Assembly (NCBI GenBank): GCA_003518105.1
Contig: DOZH01000008.1
Location: 401 to 11,910 of the forward strand
DNA length: 11,510 nucleotides
Direction: 5' to 3'
Origin: Candidatus Uhrbacteria bacterium
GTDB taxonomy: Bacteria; Patescibacteriota; Patescibacteriia; UBA9934
Part shown: piece after piece, positions 6,551 to 11,510 of the stretch
Layout of the letters: the number at the start of each line of letters is the position of its first letter
How positions within the stretch are numbered: the first letter of the stretch is position 1
Position numbers and translations under genes: made by a program
The notes under the pieces: generated by a model
Database searches by the model: none
The model's input: only the letters and a program-made list of their open reading frames with translations
What the model was told of the DNA's origin: nothing

Positions 6551-7429
6551 ATGGTTCGACCTCTTCGCCTCCAATATGCTGGCGCCTTCTATCACATCAC
6601 TGTTCGCGGTAACAGACGACAAGACATTTACGTCGATGACGTCGATCGCGAACACTTTGTAAGTATTTTAAGTGACGTTGCCTACAGTCGCAATGTAATT
6701 TGTTACGCCTATTGTTTAATGAGTAACCATTATCATCTAGAAATCGAGACCCCTGACGGCAATCTTTCGGCCTTCATGCGTGATCTGAATGGCATTGTCA
6801 GCCAAGATTATAACAAACGACATGGGAAAACAGGGCATTTATTTCAAGGTCGTTATCACAGTTACCTTATTGAGAAGGAAACATATCTCATGGAGGTGGC
6901 TCGCTATGTAGTACTGAACCCCGTCCGTGCTGGCCTAGTAAAACAGCCAGAACAGTGGCGCTGGAGCAGCTATCGAGCAACTCTAGGCCAGGTCGAGTCA
7001 CCATCATTTTTAGCTACTTACGCACTGCTGAAATTCTTTCATAATCGTCGACCACAGGCCCAAAAAAATTATCAGAAATTTGTCAGCGAAGGCATCAACG
7101 TCCCATCACCTTTTATTGAAATCGAGCAGGGTATTATTCTCGGTAGCCCGCAGTTCGTGCATGAAGTATGGAATTCGAACGATATAACTGACGAGATAAA
7201 GGAGCTGCCAAGAGAGGACAGAATTGTTGGTCGACCGATGCTTGGGGATTTATTCGACAAGAACATGACCAAGGAGGCACGCGATCAAACGATCGTCATT
7301 GCACATATTCGTTGCGGCTATCTATTATCTGAGATTGCTCGACACTTAGGCCTGGACCAATCAACGGTTGGCAAAATCAGTAAGGCTCGTCGAATTCCGA
7401 ATTCCAGACCTGACCCCATTTTAAAATAA
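6551..7429 (+). CDS. REP-associated tyrosine transposase (Y1/HUH family)
   Basis: This is a 292-residue single-strand DNA transposase of the IS200/IS605-related RAYT group, which nicks DNA through a tyrosine. The N-terminus MVRPLRLQYAGAFYHITVRG is diagnostic. The HUH metal motif is HYH (60-62) in LMSNHYHLEIE. GHLFQGRYHSYLI (95-107) and YLMEVARYVVLNPVRAGLV (112-130) follow, with Tyr119 the likely nucleophile. The C-terminal part (about 245-281) contains an AHIRCGYLLSEIARHLGLDQ helix-turn-helix, seen in the longer transposases of this group. The frame extends upstream to a TTG at 6539, but the ATG at 6551 begins the conserved motif. The last residues run through the right inverted repeat (PNSRPDP), and the final three codons and stop lie in flanking DNA, so the end of the protein depends on the insertion site. 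All key residues are present, so it is probably active. Confidence 0.93.
   Translation: MVRPLRLQYAGAFYHITVRGNRRQDIYVDDVDREHFVSILSDVAYSRNVICYAYCLMSNHYHLEIETPDGNLSAFMRDLNGIVSQDYNKRHGKTGHLFQGRYHSYLIEKETYLMEVARYVVLNPVRAGLVKQPEQWRWSSYRATLGQVESPSFLATYALLKFFHNRRPQAQKNYQKFVSEGINVPSPFIEIEQGIILGSPQFVHEVWNSNDITDEIKELPREDRIVGRPMLGDLFDKNMTKEARDQTIVIAHIRCGYLLSEIARHLGLDQSTVGKISKARRIPNSRPDPILK
7393..7417 (-). repeat. Right terminal inverted repeat, inside the transposase gene
   Basis: A perfect 25-bp inverted match to 6506-6530. It also codes for residues 281-289 of the transposase (RIPNSRPDP), so DNA recognition and protein sequence constrain the same bases. Confidence 0.95.
7422..7427 (+). promoter_or_regulatory. 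Candidate -10 box of the RNase HI-like gene
   Basis: TAAAAT ends 10 bases before the ATG at 7438 and lies in flanking DNA immediately outside the transposon right end. No TGn precedes it and no -35 is evident; any original upstream promoter DNA has been displaced by the insertion. Confidence 0.3.
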
Positions 7430-7437
7430 TACCACTT

Positions 7438-7866
7438 ATGACCTACGAAGCTCGCATGTACGCGGATGGAGGAGCCCGCGGAAACCCAGGTCCTGCTGCT
7501 GGCGGCGCAGTTATTTTTAAGCTTGACGCTGATGGCAACCAAATAGAACGTTTAGCTGAAGTGGGGAAGTATTATGATCACGCCACCAACAACGTCGCCG
7601 AGTACACCGGCATCATCATCGGCCTCGCCAAGGCTCATGAACTTGGCATTAAGAACCTCGACGTATGCCTCGACTCCGAGCTGTGCGTTAAACAGTTGAA
7701 CGGCATTTATAAAGTAAAAAATCCCGCCCTCGGCAAATTATTTTTAGAAGTCTATAACCTCAAACAACACTTTCGCCAAATCACTTTTAGGCACGTGCGC
7801 CGGGCTTTTAATACGGAGGCAGATGCGGTGGTGAATAAGACTATCGATAGCAATCTCACAATGTGA
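7438..7866 (+). CDS. rnhA: RNase HI-family protein
   Basis: This 142-residue RNase H fold protein should cut the RNA strand of RNA-DNA hybrids, as in R-loop and primer removal. The four carboxylates are in place: Asp10 in YADGGARGNPGPAAGG (8-23), Glu55 in NNVAEYTG (51-58), Asp79 in LDSELCVKQLNG (78-89), and Asp129 in FNTEADAVVNK (124-134), after HVRR (119-122). The form matches the compact RNase HI-like group (RVT_3 type) common in Gram-positives and CPR rather than E. coli RnhA, since the basic protrusion is absent. It follows the transposon and lies just before pilM. Its TGA stop forms the first part of the pilM extended -10 box. The symbol is given for the family; the exact subclass is not certain. 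Confidence 0.88.
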   Translation: MTYEARMYADGGARGNPGPAAGGAVIFKLDADGNQIERLAEVGKYYDHATNNVAEYTGIIIGLAKAHELGIKNLDVCLDSELCVKQLNGIYKVKNPALGKLFLEVYNLKQHFRQITFRHVRRAFNTEADAVVNKTIDSNLTM

Positions 7867-7872
7867 TAGAAT
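7864..7872 (+). promoter_or_regulatory. Extended -10 promoter of pilM, overlapping a stop codon
   Basis: TGA (7864-7866) is both the stop of the RNase HI-like gene and the TGn of an extended -10 completed by TAGAAT (7867-7872). The hexamer ends 9 bases before the pilM ATG. A possible -35, TCGATA, sits 17 bases upstream (7844-7849). This predicts a leaderless or near-leaderless pil transcript. Confidence 0.55.
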
Positions 7873-7881
7873 GGTGTTACT

Positions 7882-9006
7882 ATGAGTCTTTTTAGCGGCA
7901 ACAAGAAAGAACATTTTGGCGGCTTGTTAGGCGTCGACATCGGCCCGTCAGGCATCAAGATTGTGGAATTAGTGGAAGACAAGGGGCGTCTGCGTTTGTC
8001 CACGTATGGCTACTCCGAAGCGGCGACGATTGACGAGAACTCAGTCTCATTGCTCGATAACCCGGCTAAAGCGGCCGAGATTATTAAGCACATCATCAAA
8101 GACGCTGGCATGAAGGCTACCCGCGTGGTGGCCGCCTTGCCCTCGGCGCAAGTTTTCCAAACCATCGTCACCATTCCGCCTGGCAAGAGTAAGGAAGAAA
8201 TGAAGTCACTCATTGAAACTCAGTCGAGCAAGCTGCTGCCCATGCCGCTCACGGACATGATTGTTGATTCTAATATTTTAGATAAAGATTTGTTACCTAA
8301 GGACGCTAAAAATTTAGCTGCAGGAAATGACGGGGAAGCGGCTCGTGAGTCCGGCAAGAATATTCGGGTGCTAGTCACTGCCGCGCCCAAAGTGCTCGTG
8401 CAAAAGTATATTGATCTCTTCCGTCAAACCAAGTTGGAACTGGTCTCTCTGGAAACCGAGGTCTTCGCTCTTATCCGTAGCTTAATCGGCAAAGACAAGT
8501 CTCGTGTCATGTTGGTCGACATGGGCTACAACCAAGCGAACATTTCTATTGTCGACAAGGGCGTACCCTATTTGCACCGTAGCATGAAAGGTGGCGGTCT
8601 GCTGATCACGAGCGCCATGGCTGCCAGTATGGGCGTTAGTTTTGCTGAGGCTGAACGGGTAAAATGCGATCTATCGCTCTCAAGTCAGGGCACCGAGCCG
8701 CCCAAAGCCGTGCAAGATGCCCTCGCTGCCCTAGTGCATGAACTTAAATATTCGCTGGAACTTTACGCTAACCAGGCTTTTCACGATAACCAAACAGTCG
8801 AGAAGATCGTCATTACCGGTGGTAGTGCGCATCTGCCAGCACTTGATCCGTATTTGACCAAGGTTTTGAACGTCAACGTTTACATTGGCGACCCATGGGC
8901 CCGAATTGCCTCGCCATCTGGCCTGCGTCCAGTACTCGACGAAGTTGGCCCGCGCTTTAGTATTGCCGTTGGCTTGGCTATGCGGTTGACTGAGCATGAT
9001 AAGTAG
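7882..9006 (+). CDS. pilM: Type IV pilus assembly protein PilM
   Basis: PilM is an FtsA/actin-like cytoplasmic protein that binds ATP and docks the inner-membrane pilus platform, normally through the PilN N-terminus. The 374-residue length fits. Actin-fold motifs are phosphate-1 LLGVDIGPSGIKIVEL (15-30), phosphate-2 VMLVDMGYNQANISIV (209-224) and the adenosine motif KIVITGGSAHLPALDPYL (308-325). VVAALPSAQVFQTIVTIPP (82-100) is the usual PilM 1C-domain segment. A charged loop (about 138-161) is slightly long. pilN, pilO and pilQ, which often follow pilM, are absent; instead a receiver-like gene starts two bases after the stop, then a pilin and pilD. The ATG is fixed by the promoter immediately upstream. 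Confidence 0.92.
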   Translation: MSLFSGNKKEHFGGLLGVDIGPSGIKIVELVEDKGRLRLSTYGYSEAATIDENSVSLLDNPAKAAEIIKHIIKDAGMKATRVVAALPSAQVFQTIVTIPPGKSKEEMKSLIETQSSKLLPMPLTDMIVDSNILDKDLLPKDAKNLAAGNDGEAARESGKNIRVLVTAAPKVLVQKYIDLFRQTKLELVSLETEVFALIRSLIGKDKSRVMLVDMGYNQANISIVDKGVPYLHRSMKGGGLLITSAMAASMGVSFAEAERVKCDLSLSSQGTEPPKAVQDALAALVHELKYSLELYANQAFHDNQTVEKIVITGGSAHLPALDPYLTKVLNVNVYIGDPWARIASPSGLRPVLDEVGPRFSIAVGLAMRLTEHDK

Positions 9007-9008
9007 TT

Positions 9009-9383
9009 ATGACGAGCAAGCCTACCATTCTCTTAGCTATTCAAAATCTGCATTTAGCGGAAATTTTTGCGCGCCAGTTTGCACGCGAAGGTTGGGAAGT
9101 GGAGGTTGTCGACAAACTGCCAGCGGCGGAATTGCGAGCTGTCCAGTTCCGGCCTAATATCATGATTCTCGACGCTCAGTCATTTTCCAGTGTTAGCAAG
9201 GAGCTGCGTCGTTTAAAGAGCCTACCAACATTATTAAAAACAAAAATTGTATTACTGGCCGACCAAACTCACCATACTTTTGTGCATGAGGCTCTGACTG
9301 CAGGTGCAGCCGAATATGTGTTAGCTGGTCATTTAACCCCAAGCAGTTTGGTTACGAAGATGAAGCGCTTACTCGCGGTGTGA
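9009..9383 (+). CDS. Degenerate CheY-like receiver domain protein
   Basis: This 124-residue protein has the size and alternating beta/alpha pattern of a stand-alone response-regulator receiver. PTILLAIQNLHLAEIFARQF forms beta1-alpha1, PNIMILDAQS places Asp55 at the phospho-acceptor position, and KIVLLADQ and AAEYVLAGHLTPSSLVTKM resemble beta4 and beta5-alpha5. Key receiver residues are missing: the acidic pair after beta1 is replaced by Ile-Gln-Asn, the beta4 Thr/Ser is absent, and the beta5 Lys is Ala/Gly. It is therefore probably a pseudo-receiver used for protein contacts rather than Mg-dependent phosphotransfer. It begins two bases after pilM, suggesting coupled translation and a role in pilus assembly or positioning. 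The family call is moderate; the function is inference. Confidence 0.65.
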   Translation: MTSKPTILLAIQNLHLAEIFARQFAREGWEVEVVDKLPAAELRAVQFRPNIMILDAQSFSSVSKELRRLKSLPTLLKTKIVLLADQTHHTFVHEALTAGAAEYVLAGHLTPSSLVTKMKRLLAV

Positions 9384-9389
9384 TATAAT
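9381..9389 (+). promoter_or_regulatory. Extended -10 promoter of the pilin-like gene, overlapping a stop codon
   Basis: TGA (9381-9383) stops the receiver-like gene and supplies the TGn of an extended -10. The next six bases are the consensus TATAAT (9384-9389), ending 9 bases before the ATG at 9399. The layout is identical to that before pilM, including the 15-base stop-to-start gap. It may give the pilin its own, stronger transcript. Confidence 0.65.
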
Positions 9390-9398
9390 CAACGCAAT

Positions 9399-9875
9399 AT
9401 GACAAAAATCGAAGTCCTCAGCGTCGTCCTGGTAATTGGTGTGTGTGGCAGTTTAGCCGCCAGTGCCGTGTTAACTGCTCGCTTGCATACTCGCGACGCC
9501 ACCCGCTTGTCTCACGTGCGCGAAATTCAGGATTCGCTGGAGTCATACTTTACGGATCATGCCGGCTACCCAGTCTCGGCTACTCCTTTAGCCCTCGGCC
9601 AGGGTAGTACGCAGTGTCTCTCGGCGGACGGTTTTGCTTGCAGTATTGCGCCAAGCAGCTCGTACTTGCGAGTTGTGCCCACCCCACCAACGACTGGCCT
9701 GAAGAAGCAATCCAGCTGCAGCGGCGTCGACAATGCTTACTGCTATGCCGGCAATGCAATTTCCTATCACCTTCAGTTCGAGTTAGAAGCCGCTAACCGT
9801 CCTCTTGGTCTAGCCAAAGGTGCTAACTGTATTACCGAAAGCAGTTTATCAGCGGGCGCCTGCCCTGCACTCTAA
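9399..9875 (+). CDS. Type IV pilin-like / pseudopilin protein without a leader
   Basis: This 158-residue protein has the pilin plan. A hydrophobic N-terminal helix with the conserved Glu5 (KIEVLSVVLVIGVCGSLAAS) is followed by an amphipathic continuation (TRDATRLSHVREIQDSLESY), then DHAGYP (53-58) and a C-terminal globular part with YCYAGNAISYHLQFELE (114-130). Seven cysteines include six in the periplasmic/extracellular part, which suggests disulfides. Met1-Thr2-Lys3-Ile4-Glu5 aligns with mature residues +1 to +5 of F-T-L-I-E pilins, so the usual basic leader and Gly(-1) cleavage site are absent. Upstream, only five in-frame codons precede a stop and none is a start. The product may be an unprocessed minor pilin or anchor. 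pilD follows four bases after the stop. Confidence 0.8.
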   Translation: MTKIEVLSVVLVIGVCGSLAASAVLTARLHTRDATRLSHVREIQDSLESYFTDHAGYPVSATPLALGQGSTQCLSADGFACSIAPSSSYLRVVPTPPTTGLKKQSSCSGVDNAYCYAGNAISYHLQFELEAANRPLGLAKGANCITESSLSAGACPAL

Positions 9876-9879
9876 GCCT

Positions 9880-10674
9880 ATGTCGATTATCATTGCTATC
9901 ATCTTGGCAGGCATCCTTGGTATCTTGACCGGCAGTATCGTGAACGCCACGGTTCTTCGCACTAAGGCTGGTTTGCCCCTCATGAGTCGCGCTCGTTGTT
10001 TAAGCTGTGTCGAACCTATTCACTGGTTCGATCTAATCCCTGTACTTAGTTACTTCGTCCTTAAAGGCCGTTGTCGACGTTGCTCGGCGGCGATTGAATG
10101 GCAGTACCCAGCTGTAGAATTGGCCATGGGCTTGCTCTTTGCCCTCTTTGCGGCGCGCGTTGTCCTGGGCCTTGGCATCCCATCATACATAACTGGCACG
10201 GAAACTGGCATTCTCTTTGTTCGTGACGCTGTCATATCCGTCTTCCTAGTCATCATCTTCCTTTACGACTTCCGTTTCAGCGTAATTCCTGACAAATTTT
10301 CCATTCCAGCCATCATCCTGGTAATTCTCTTCAATGCGCTACTCGGTGCTTCACCTTTCTCCTTGTTGCTCGGTGGCCTAGCACTTGGTGGTTTTTTCGC
10401 CGTGCAATACCTGGTGTCGCAAGGCAGATGGGTGGGTGGTGGCGACATTCGCATGGGCCTTCTCATGGGCTTTTTGCTCGGTCTACCAGTCGGTTTGGTA
10501 GCCTTGTTCCTATCCTACGTACTCGGCGCAGTTGGTGGCTTGGTCTTGCTCCTTGGTGGCCATCGCAGTACCACCAGTCACGTGCCATTTGGCACCTTTA
10601 TGGCTGGCGCAATAGTTCTCGCTATGCTTTTTGGCCCGTGGCTGTTGAACAGTTACATGGCGTTGTTGCAGTAA
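9880..10674 (+). CDS. pilD: Prepilin peptidase / N-methyltransferase (A24 family)
   Basis: PilD is a membrane aspartic protease that removes prepilin leaders and methylates the new N-terminus. The 264-residue protein has about eight membrane spans. The cytoplasmic N-terminal domain keeps both zinc cysteine pairs, CLSC (40-43) and CRRC (65-68), around HWFDLIPVLSYFVLKG, as in bifunctional enzymes. The catalytic aspartates are expected in FLYDFRFSVIPD (127-138, probably Asp130) and in GGGDIRMG (186-193, Asp189). The frame is open from 9820, but the ATG at 9880, four bases past the pilin stop, begins the first membrane helix (IIIAIILAGILGILTGSIVN) and is preferred. It closes the pil block. Because the adjacent pilin-like protein lacks a cleavage site, the real substrates are presumably encoded elsewhere. 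Confidence 0.93.
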   Translation: MSIIIAIILAGILGILTGSIVNATVLRTKAGLPLMSRARCLSCVEPIHWFDLIPVLSYFVLKGRCRRCSAAIEWQYPAVELAMGLLFALFAARVVLGLGIPSYITGTETGILFVRDAVISVFLVIIFLYDFRFSVIPDKFSIPAIILVILFNALLGASPFSLLLGGLALGGFFAVQYLVSQGRWVGGGDIRMGLLMGFLLGLPVGLVALFLSYVLGAVGGLVLLLGGHRSTTSHVPFGTFMAGAIVLAMLFGPWLLNSYMALLQ

Positions 10675-10828
10675 CTTTAATTGTAGTCGGTAGTTGGTAG
10701 CTTGAATCATTTGTGAGCCAGAGCCTTGTAGGAGCGAGCGACGAGGGCTGACTGCTCTGACGACGCCGAGCCTCGAGCCTGTAGTCAACGAAGACGAGCG
10801 GGATGTCTCTTTCGTCGAGGGAGGAGCT

Positions 10829-10886
10829 GCATTTTACAGGCCGGAGACTCCACTTCAGGAATAAGGGTCTAGGATCGTTAAAATGC
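10829..10886. repeat. 8-bp inverted repeat with a 42-base loop
   Basis: GCATTTTA (10829-10836) and TAAAATGC (10879-10886) are perfect inverted arms. The loop contains the near-palindrome GGAGACTCC (10842-10850). It could be the stem of a small structured RNA or a non-autonomous repeat. An arm pair of this size could also arise by chance in a spacer this long. Confidence 0.35.
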
Positions 10887-10901
10887 CCGACCGAGAAAGA
10901 A

Positions 10902-10932
10902 AGGGACTCCCCGAGTCTCGCGTTGACTGGAA
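10902..10932. repeat. Dispersed hairpin repeat, copy 2
   Basis: It matches positions 1-31 with one mismatch. GACTC (10905-10909), CCC, and GAGTC (10913-10917) form the hairpin. On the minus strand it lies downstream of arfB and is followed by TTTCTTTCT, which resembles an intrinsic terminator with an imperfect U-tract. Confidence 0.6.
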
Positions 10933-10981
10933 CCCGAGCCTTTATCTAGGAAGAGAACCCACTCTGCCAGGTGCGAGCGAT

Positions 10982-11033
10982 GAGCCTTGGCCTGTATGAG
11001 CGAGTAGATTGCTTCGCTGTGCTCGCAAAGACG
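10982..11033. repeat. Dispersed 3'-end repeat, copy B, next to arfB
   Basis: It shares GAGCCTTGGCCTGTA, GCGAGTAG, TTGCTTCG and CTCGCAAAGACG, in order, with 3220-3291. Here the arms GCGAG (11000-11004) and CTCGC (11022-11026) are closer together and no T-run follows. As at folD, the repeat lies within a few bases of the stop of a minus-strand gene and has the same orientation relative to it. Confidence 0.6.
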
Positions 11034-11046
11034 AAGAGATAGTCGA

Positions 11047-11451
11047 TTAAACTATATTTTTACGCAAGCGCTTTGTATTAGTGCGGCGTTCTTTGCTGTC
11101 ACGTTTGCGTAGCTGCGAGGCCCACGTCGGCCGGGTAGGGATGCGCTTAGCTTGCGGCGTCAACGTATGATCAATCAGGCGATAGAGTTTCTCGAGCGCC
11201 GTTTCGCGGTTCTGGGCTTGGGTTCTTTGCTCGCTGGAGGTCAACACAATCTCACCCTCATTTGTTAAACGATTCTTGAAAGCTGCTCGCAGTTTAGCTT
11301 TTTCTGACGCATCAAAAATAGCACTCCCCATTAAATCCCAATGTAGCTGGGCCTTGGTCGACACTTTGTTGACGTTTTGTCCGCCAGCGCCCGAAGAACG
11401 TACGTAAACCAAACGAATCTCATTCTCTGGAATTTTGCGGTTGCCGAGCAT
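11047..11451 (-). CDS. arfB: ArfB/YaeJ-type peptidyl-tRNA hydrolase (ribosome rescue)
   Basis: This 134-residue RF-1-domain protein frees ribosomes stalled without a stop codon by hydrolysing peptidyl-tRNA. The catalytic GGQ (23-25) lies in VRSSGAGGQNVNKVSTKAQL, the class signature, and EIVLTSSEQRTQAQNRETAL (67-86) follows as in E. coli YaeJ. The codon-recognition domains of RF1 and RF2 are absent. The C-terminal tail (about 104-134, RIPTRPTWASQLRKRDSKER then TNTKRLRKN) is strongly basic, as needed to occupy the empty mRNA channel, so this is ArfB-like rather than a truncated release factor. The ATG is fixed by a consensus extended -10 nine bases upstream. It stands alone, flanked by repeats downstream and a transposon end upstream. 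Confidence 0.9.
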   Translation of the reverse strand: MLGNRKIPENEIRLVYVRSSGAGGQNVNKVSTKAQLHWDLMGSAIFDASEKAKLRAAFKNRLTNEGEIVLTSSEQRTQAQNRETALEKLYRLIDHTLTPQAKRIPTRPTWASQLRKRDSKERRTNTKRLRKNIV

Positions 11452-11460
11452 ATTGACCAG

Positions 11461-11469
11461 ATTATAACA
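11461..11469 (-). promoter_or_regulatory. Extended -10 promoter of arfB
   Basis: On the minus strand this reads TGTTATAAT: TG, one base, then consensus TATAAT (plus-strand 11461-11466), ending 9 bases before the ATG. The -35 region is weak and runs toward the transposon end that begins at 11493. Confidence 0.65.
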
Positions 11470-11492
11470 CGGTTAGTCGTCCATTAAAAAAA

Positions 11493-11510
11493 GGGGTCAG
11501 GTCTGGAATT
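11493..11510 (+). mobile_element. Start of another transposon copy, cut by the window edge
   Basis: The last 18 bases, GGGGTCAGGTCTGGAATT, equal the first 18 of the left inverted repeat at 6506, preceded by an A-run. A second full copy, or a solo end, is expected to continue to the right. Confidence 0.8.

Larger units (their letters stand above)
6506..7417 (+). mobile_element. Complete REP-associated tyrosine transposase (IS200-like) element
   Basis: A 912-bp element bounded by perfect 25-bp inverted ends carries one transposase gene in the plus orientation. It lies between murB and the RNase HI-like gene, with its left end three bases past the murB stop. Perfect ends and an intact gene suggest recent arrival. 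Related ends occur at 11493-11510 (identical as far as visible) and at 5468-5506 (decayed). Its base composition looks richer in A/T than that of murB. The flanks show no obvious target duplication, as expected for HUH single-strand transposition. Confidence 0.85.
10675..11046. other. 372-bp non-coding spacer rich in repeats
   Basis: This spacer lies between the convergent pilD and arfB genes. I see no credible coding frame, tRNA or known riboswitch. It holds, in order: a degenerate GAGCCTTGTA...AGCGAG unit (10721-10737) inside a longer inverted arm pair AGAGC (10720-10724)/GCTCT (10754-10758); another GAGCCTCGAGCCTGTA unit (10768-10783); a long-loop inverted repeat (10829-10886); the second hairpin repeat (10902-10932); and the best GAGCCTTGG repeat (10982-11033). 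The density of structured repeats suggests a site where small non-autonomous repeats accumulate between gene ends. Confidence 0.6.

Noticed and set aside
7418..7427. ATTTTAAAAT palindrome just outside the transposon right end
   Set aside because: A ten-base A/T palindrome is weak; it is explained by the last transposase codons and a possible -10, and the left flank has no matching sequence to make it a target duplication.
7864..9383. Possible recoding of TGA (as Gly or Trp, known in some CPR groups)
   Set aside because: TGA ends the RNase HI-like and receiver-like genes at sensible lengths, each followed by a promoter and a new gene, so the standard code applies.
10728..10739. GTAGGAGCGAGC, identical to the core of a Pseudomonas fluorescens REP
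   Set aside because: Only a dozen bases match, the matching inverted arm of that REP is missing, and nothing else here suggests Pseudomonas. It fits better as a variant of the local GAGCCT/AGCGAG repeat.
11427..11442. TCTGGAATTTTGCGG, similar to part of the transposon end
   Set aside because: It lies inside the conserved start of arfB and encodes the expected residues, so the match is most likely chance.
1..11510. CRISPR array, tRNA or rRNA genes, phage or defence genes
   Set aside because: No regularly spaced repeats, cloverleaf or rRNA-like stretch, and no protein of those classes was found on either strand.

Overview
The window (about half G+C, standard code with TGA used as a stop) looks like a chromosomal segment of an uncultivated bacterium, most plausibly a member of the Candidate Phyla Radiation (Patescibacteria). 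This is an inference from the divergent FolD, the long insertion in MurB, the CPR-style pilin and the near absence of Shine-Dalgarno sequences. I cannot name the lineage.

Layout. A minus-strand pair, dnaB-ybaB (38-1871), diverges from a plus-strand amino-acid permease of the Trp/Tyr permease type (1941-3071). A 228-bp repeat-bearing spacer follows, then the minus-strand one-carbon pair glyA-folD (3300-5408). murB (5534-6502) diverges from glyA. A complete REP-associated tyrosine transposase element with perfect 25-bp inverted ends (6506-7417) sits three bases after the murB stop. Next come an RNase HI-like gene (7438-7866) and a short type IV pilus block: pilM, a degenerate receiver-domain gene, a pilin-like gene and the prepilin peptidase pilD (7882-10674). 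A 372-bp spacer holding several inverted and dispersed repeats (10675-11046) separates this from a minus-strand arfB-like ribosome-rescue gene (11047-11451). The window closes inside another copy of the transposon end (11493-11510).

Function. dnaB and ybaB serve replication and the nucleoid. GlyA and FolD act in sequence on folate one-carbon units. MurB makes UDP-MurNAc for peptidoglycan. The pil block supplies an assembly ATPase-like scaffold, a pilin-like subunit and the peptidase/methylase.

Most notable signals. (1) Five genes carry an extended -10 box (TGn plus a TATAAT-like hexamer) ending 8-9 nt before the ATG, which predicts leaderless mRNAs; in two of them the upstream gene's TGA stop is itself the TGn. 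(2) The pilin-like protein starts exactly where a mature pilin would, with no leader or glycine cleavage site. (3) A decayed copy of the transposon left end lies upstream of murB and may supply its -35 box. (4) Two families of intergenic repeat recur at the 3' ends of minus-strand genes.
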